Positions 7,965-10,227 of a stretch of DNA of 10,227 bases are shown in pieces. The stretch lies in contig DAPT01000109.1 of assembly GCA_002502215.1 (NCBI GenBank), positions 1 through 10,227 on the forward strand, written 5' to 3'. This DNA comes from Euryarchaeota archaeon UBA124. Lineage in GTDB: Archaea; Thermoplasmatota; Poseidoniia; Poseidoniales; Poseidoniaceae. Position 1 is the first letter of the stretch. Each line of letters opens with the position of its first letter. Made by a program: the position numbers and the translations under genes. Below the pieces are notes generated by a model, which made no database searches, had not been told where the DNA came from, and saw nothing but the letters and a program-made list of their open reading frames with translations.

Positions 7965-8018
7965 GTGTTTGAGAAACGCATGCAATGGAGTTAAGAACGT
8001 CCATTCGATGTCAGAAAC

Positions 8019-10227
8019 ATGTCCAAAGGTTCACCAATGGTCGCCACAACACTGATTCTGATGATGCTCGCATCAACATGTTTGGTTGCAAGTTCACAAG
8101 CACAATCAAGTAGCCTTGATGAAATCGAGGTCTTGCATACTGCTGTTAACCCCGACAACAACAAAACATATCACCTCCTTTCTGCATCTTCTTGGGAAGA
8201 TGCTGCGTTTACTGCAAGGTCACTAAATGGTTACTTGACGACCATCGATGATGTTGAAGAAAACAATTGGGTGTTTGACACCTTTGCGAGCTTTGAGAAT
8301 CAAAGCCGTCATTTGTGGATTGGCTTGAGCGATGTTCAGGATGAAGGCATCTATCGCTGGCACGATGGTACTCCGTTTTTGTACAGGAATTGGGGTGTTG
8401 AACAGCCAACAGGAGGCGATGATTCCGACTACGTTCACATCGCCTCGACAAACATGGGCAACATCATGCCGCAAACATGGAACGATTTGGAAAACAATCC
8501 TGAGTACTTTCCAGTCTATGGCGTTGTTGAGGTAGGGCCCGGTGCCGATTTCTCTCTGCGGTTCGATGGTTTAGGTGATCACATTATCATCGATCACGAC
8601 GATGGTTTGCTCGCTAGCGAATCCTTGCGTATCGAGGCCACCATCAAGGCGAGTAGTACCGATGGAATCCGTTTCATAACCATGAAAGGAGACTACGGAT
8701 GGGGAATGTATCTTTCGAGCGGTGCAATCGGCTACGCTTCTGAGTACAGCCTCTCCAAGCATCCAACCTCAAATGTGAGCATCGATGAGGACACATGGTA
8801 CACTGTTGGCGTCGAGATTCTCGAAGGTGTTGGCGGATTCTTCACCATCGACGGCGTTCCTTCAGGAAACATCTCTGCTGAGGATGCGAAAATCCCACTC
8901 GGAGATTTTGGCTCAAACGATTGCTATGCCTCTGGCGATTCCTGTGATGAACTGTTCATCGCACGCATGGGTGCGGGCTGCGACTGCTATCATTTTGAAG
9001 GAATCATCGATGATGTCACTGTATCCTTCAGGCAAAATGGCATCTGGGAGCCTGTCAGTCATTGGACATTTTGGGAAGGAGAGGGAGCTGACACAGGTGA
9101 CGCACTCAACGATGAATTCGATGAAAGAGTTGGGGAAATTCATGGTGCAGACTGGGTTATGCCTGATGGTTCAATCGTAGCACAGGCCGTTGAATTGGAA
9201 AACGACGAATACATGCTCATCGAGGATGTTCAACAAAGCGATACAATGCTGTTCTATGCAGAACTTGATGAATACACATTCATGGCAGACTTCTATGCAT
9301 GGGGATGGTCCGAAGAATACTACGAGGATTGGGATTATGGCTATGAGGAAGATCTTGGATTTGATGTCTACGTCGGTTACGATAGAATCCCAGCCCCGTG
9401 GGATTACGATGAACAGTTGACCGGTAATTACGGATCTGTGTGGAATTCTTGGTCTTGGCCAAGTGCTGAAATCTTGTGGTTCTCTGTCGTAGCGAAAGTT
9501 GACCTCGATGAATTCGAAATACAAGCGAGTTGGGAAGCTGCAGAAGAACCACCAAGCCTTGATGAAATGACAGAACTCTACAACGGTGTTGCCATTACGT
9601 CGCAATCCTTGGATGCTGACAGAGACAATTACAATGCAGAACTGAATTACTACTACGTCAATGTGACAGATTCTCTCACTGAGCTCAAGGTTGAAACCTA
9701 CGGTGGAAAAGGCAACGTCGATCTGATAATGTCTGCAGGTGGGCCCGTCGATCCCAACTATTACTACTACGGAGAAATCTTTGAGGATTTCATGTTTGAA
9801 GATCCCGAGGTGCAGAGCAGCGTTGTTTGGTCCACTCAGAACGGAAATGCCGAAGAGGTCAACATGTTTGATGTTGAACCTGGAATCTATTACATCACAG
9901 CGTTCTCTTACCGAAAAGTGACCGATTTTACAATCGTCGCTGAATTTACCTACGCACCAGCCAATGCTGATCCATCGACAGCAATTGAGCTGCAACCTGG
10001 CATTGCTTACGGCCCAATGAGTGGTTACAATGGTCTTGATCAGTATTTCTTCATCGAGGTCCCAACGGGGACTGAGCGTCTCGAAATCGACCTCGATGGT
10101 GGGTTTGGTGAGGCAACACTGCACACCCGATTTGAGACGACGCCAACTGCAAGTGAAGCCGATTACCACTCGGGCGCACCGGGTGCGGGCGACAGGATTG
10201 GTTTCAACAATCCAACACCTGGGACAT
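8019..10227 (+). CDS. Secreted multidomain protein: signal peptide, C-type lectin, LamG and PPC domains (partial, open at right edge)
   Basis: 736 codons are visible without a stop. The N-terminus has a Lys, a hydrophobic core (TTLILMMLASTCLVA) and a probable signal peptidase site after SSQA (about residue 27). Residues about 46-172 form a C-type lectin-like domain: WIGL at 100-103, W125 followed by QPT (129-131) where sugar-binding lectins have EPN or QPD, and a kept WND at 154-156. It has none of the usual cysteines. Residues 178-380 resemble a LamG/concanavalin domain (LRFDGLGD, EGIIDDVTV, HWTFWEGEGAD), with four cysteines clustered at 302, 309, 321 and 323. Residues about 388-510 are an acidic, Trp/Tyr-rich beta segment. 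Residues about 520-645 look like a pre-peptidase C-terminal (PPC) domain (YYYVNVTDSLTELKVETYGG, then PGIYYITAFSY), and a second begins near 655. The family suggests extracellular glycan or particle binding; no protease or other catalytic domain is visible in this part. The start at 8019 was chosen for its basic n-region; ATG 8037, preceded by AAGGT, is a real alternative. In-frame TAA at 7992 bars longer forms. Confidence 0.88.
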   Translation, partial: MSKGSPMVATTLILMMLASTCLVASSQAQSSSLDEIEVLHTAVNPDNNKTYHLLSASSWEDAAFTARSLNGYLTTIDDVEENNWVFDTFASFENQSRHLWIGLSDVQDEGIYRWHDGTPFLYRNWGVEQPTGGDDSDYVHIASTNMGNIMPQTWNDLENNPEYFPVYGVVEVGPGADFSLRFDGLGDHIIIDHDDGLLASESLRIEATIKASSTDGIRFITMKGDYGWGMYLSSGAIGYASEYSLSKHPTSNVSIDEDTWYTVGVEILEGVGGFFTIDGVPSGNISAEDAKIPLGDFGSNDCYASGDSCDELFIARMGAGCDCYHFEGIIDDVTVSFRQNGIWEPVSHWTFWEGEGADTGDALNDEFDERVGEIHGADWVMPDGSIVAQAVELENDEYMLIEDVQQSDTMLFYAELDEYTFMADFYAWGWSEEYYEDWDYGYEEDLGFDVYVGYDRIPAPWDYDEQLTGNYGSVWNSWSWPSAEILWFSVVAKVDLDEFEIQASWEAAEEPPSLDEMTELYNGVAITSQSLDADRDNYNAELNYYYVNVTDSLTELKVETYGGKGNVDLIMSAGGPVDPNYYYYGEIFEDFMFEDPEVQSSVVWSTQNGNAEEVNMFDVEPGIYYITAFSYRKVTDFTIVAEFTYAPANADPSTAIELQPGIAYGPMSGYNGLDQYFFIEVPTGTERLEIDLDGGFGEATLHTRFETTPTASEADYHSGAPGAGDRIGFNNPTPGT

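Noticed and set aside
7513..8004. A 163-residue minus-strand open frame over the end of lhr
   Set aside because: It overlaps the conserved C-terminal module of Lhr in antisense, has no recognisable domain, and shows no convincing start signals.
8058..8080. Possible lipobox (LASTC) in the signal peptide of the lectin protein
   Set aside because: The residue before the Cys is Thr rather than Gly or Ala, and a better ordinary cleavage site (SSQA) follows, so a lipoprotein is unlikely.
9171..10169. A 332-residue open frame on the minus strand opposite the lectin gene
   Set aside because: It lies wholly antisense to the lectin reading frame, which has clear domains and a signal peptide. The antisense translation is rich in Cys, Ile and Phe with no recognisable motif and is explained by the acidic codon use (GAT/GAC/GAA) on the other strand.

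Overview
The window reads as a piece of an archaeal chromosome, most likely a marine planktonic euryarchaeote of the Marine Group II / Poseidoniales kind. The archaeal call rests on three things: a replication factor C large subunit, a single-chain archaeal/eukaryotic-type glycyl-tRNA synthetase, and an Lhr helicase whose core resembles archaeal homologues. The narrower assignment rests on the pairing of these with a large secreted C-type-lectin/LamG/PPC protein and is an inference. Base composition is moderate throughout and nothing looks recently transferred.

Layout: on the minus strand, positions 1-2176 hold two information-processing genes in the order glyS then rfcL. They are 41 bp apart and transcribed leftward, and rfcL runs off the left edge. 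A 95-bp divergent intergenic region (2177-2271) separates them from three plus-strand genes. These are a small two-cluster 4Fe-4S ferredoxin (2272-2586), a very large Lhr-family helicase (2653-7944, 1763 aa), and the first 736 codons of a secreted multidomain protein (from 8019, open at the right edge). No RNA genes, insertion sequences, CRISPR arrays or other mobile elements were seen, and no intergenic stretch exceeds 100 bp.

The minus-strand pair serves translation (charging tRNA-Gly) and replication (clamp loading). Lhr is a DNA-repair/RNA-processing type superfamily 2 helicase. Here it carries an approximately 900-residue C-terminal extension of repeated winged-helix and AlkZ-like modules, which makes it longer than the E. 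coli protein. The ferredoxin lies just upstream of it on the same strand. The lectin protein has an N-terminal signal peptide, its own apparent TATA box, and a chain of extracellular beta domains (C-type lectin, LamG, an aromatic-rich beta segment, then PPC domains), which suggests binding of glycans or particles outside the cell.

No obviously new defence or mobile system is visible. The points most worth a second look are the duplicated C-terminal modules of Lhr, the ferredoxin-Lhr pairing, and the unusual architecture and altered sugar-binding motif of the lectin protein.
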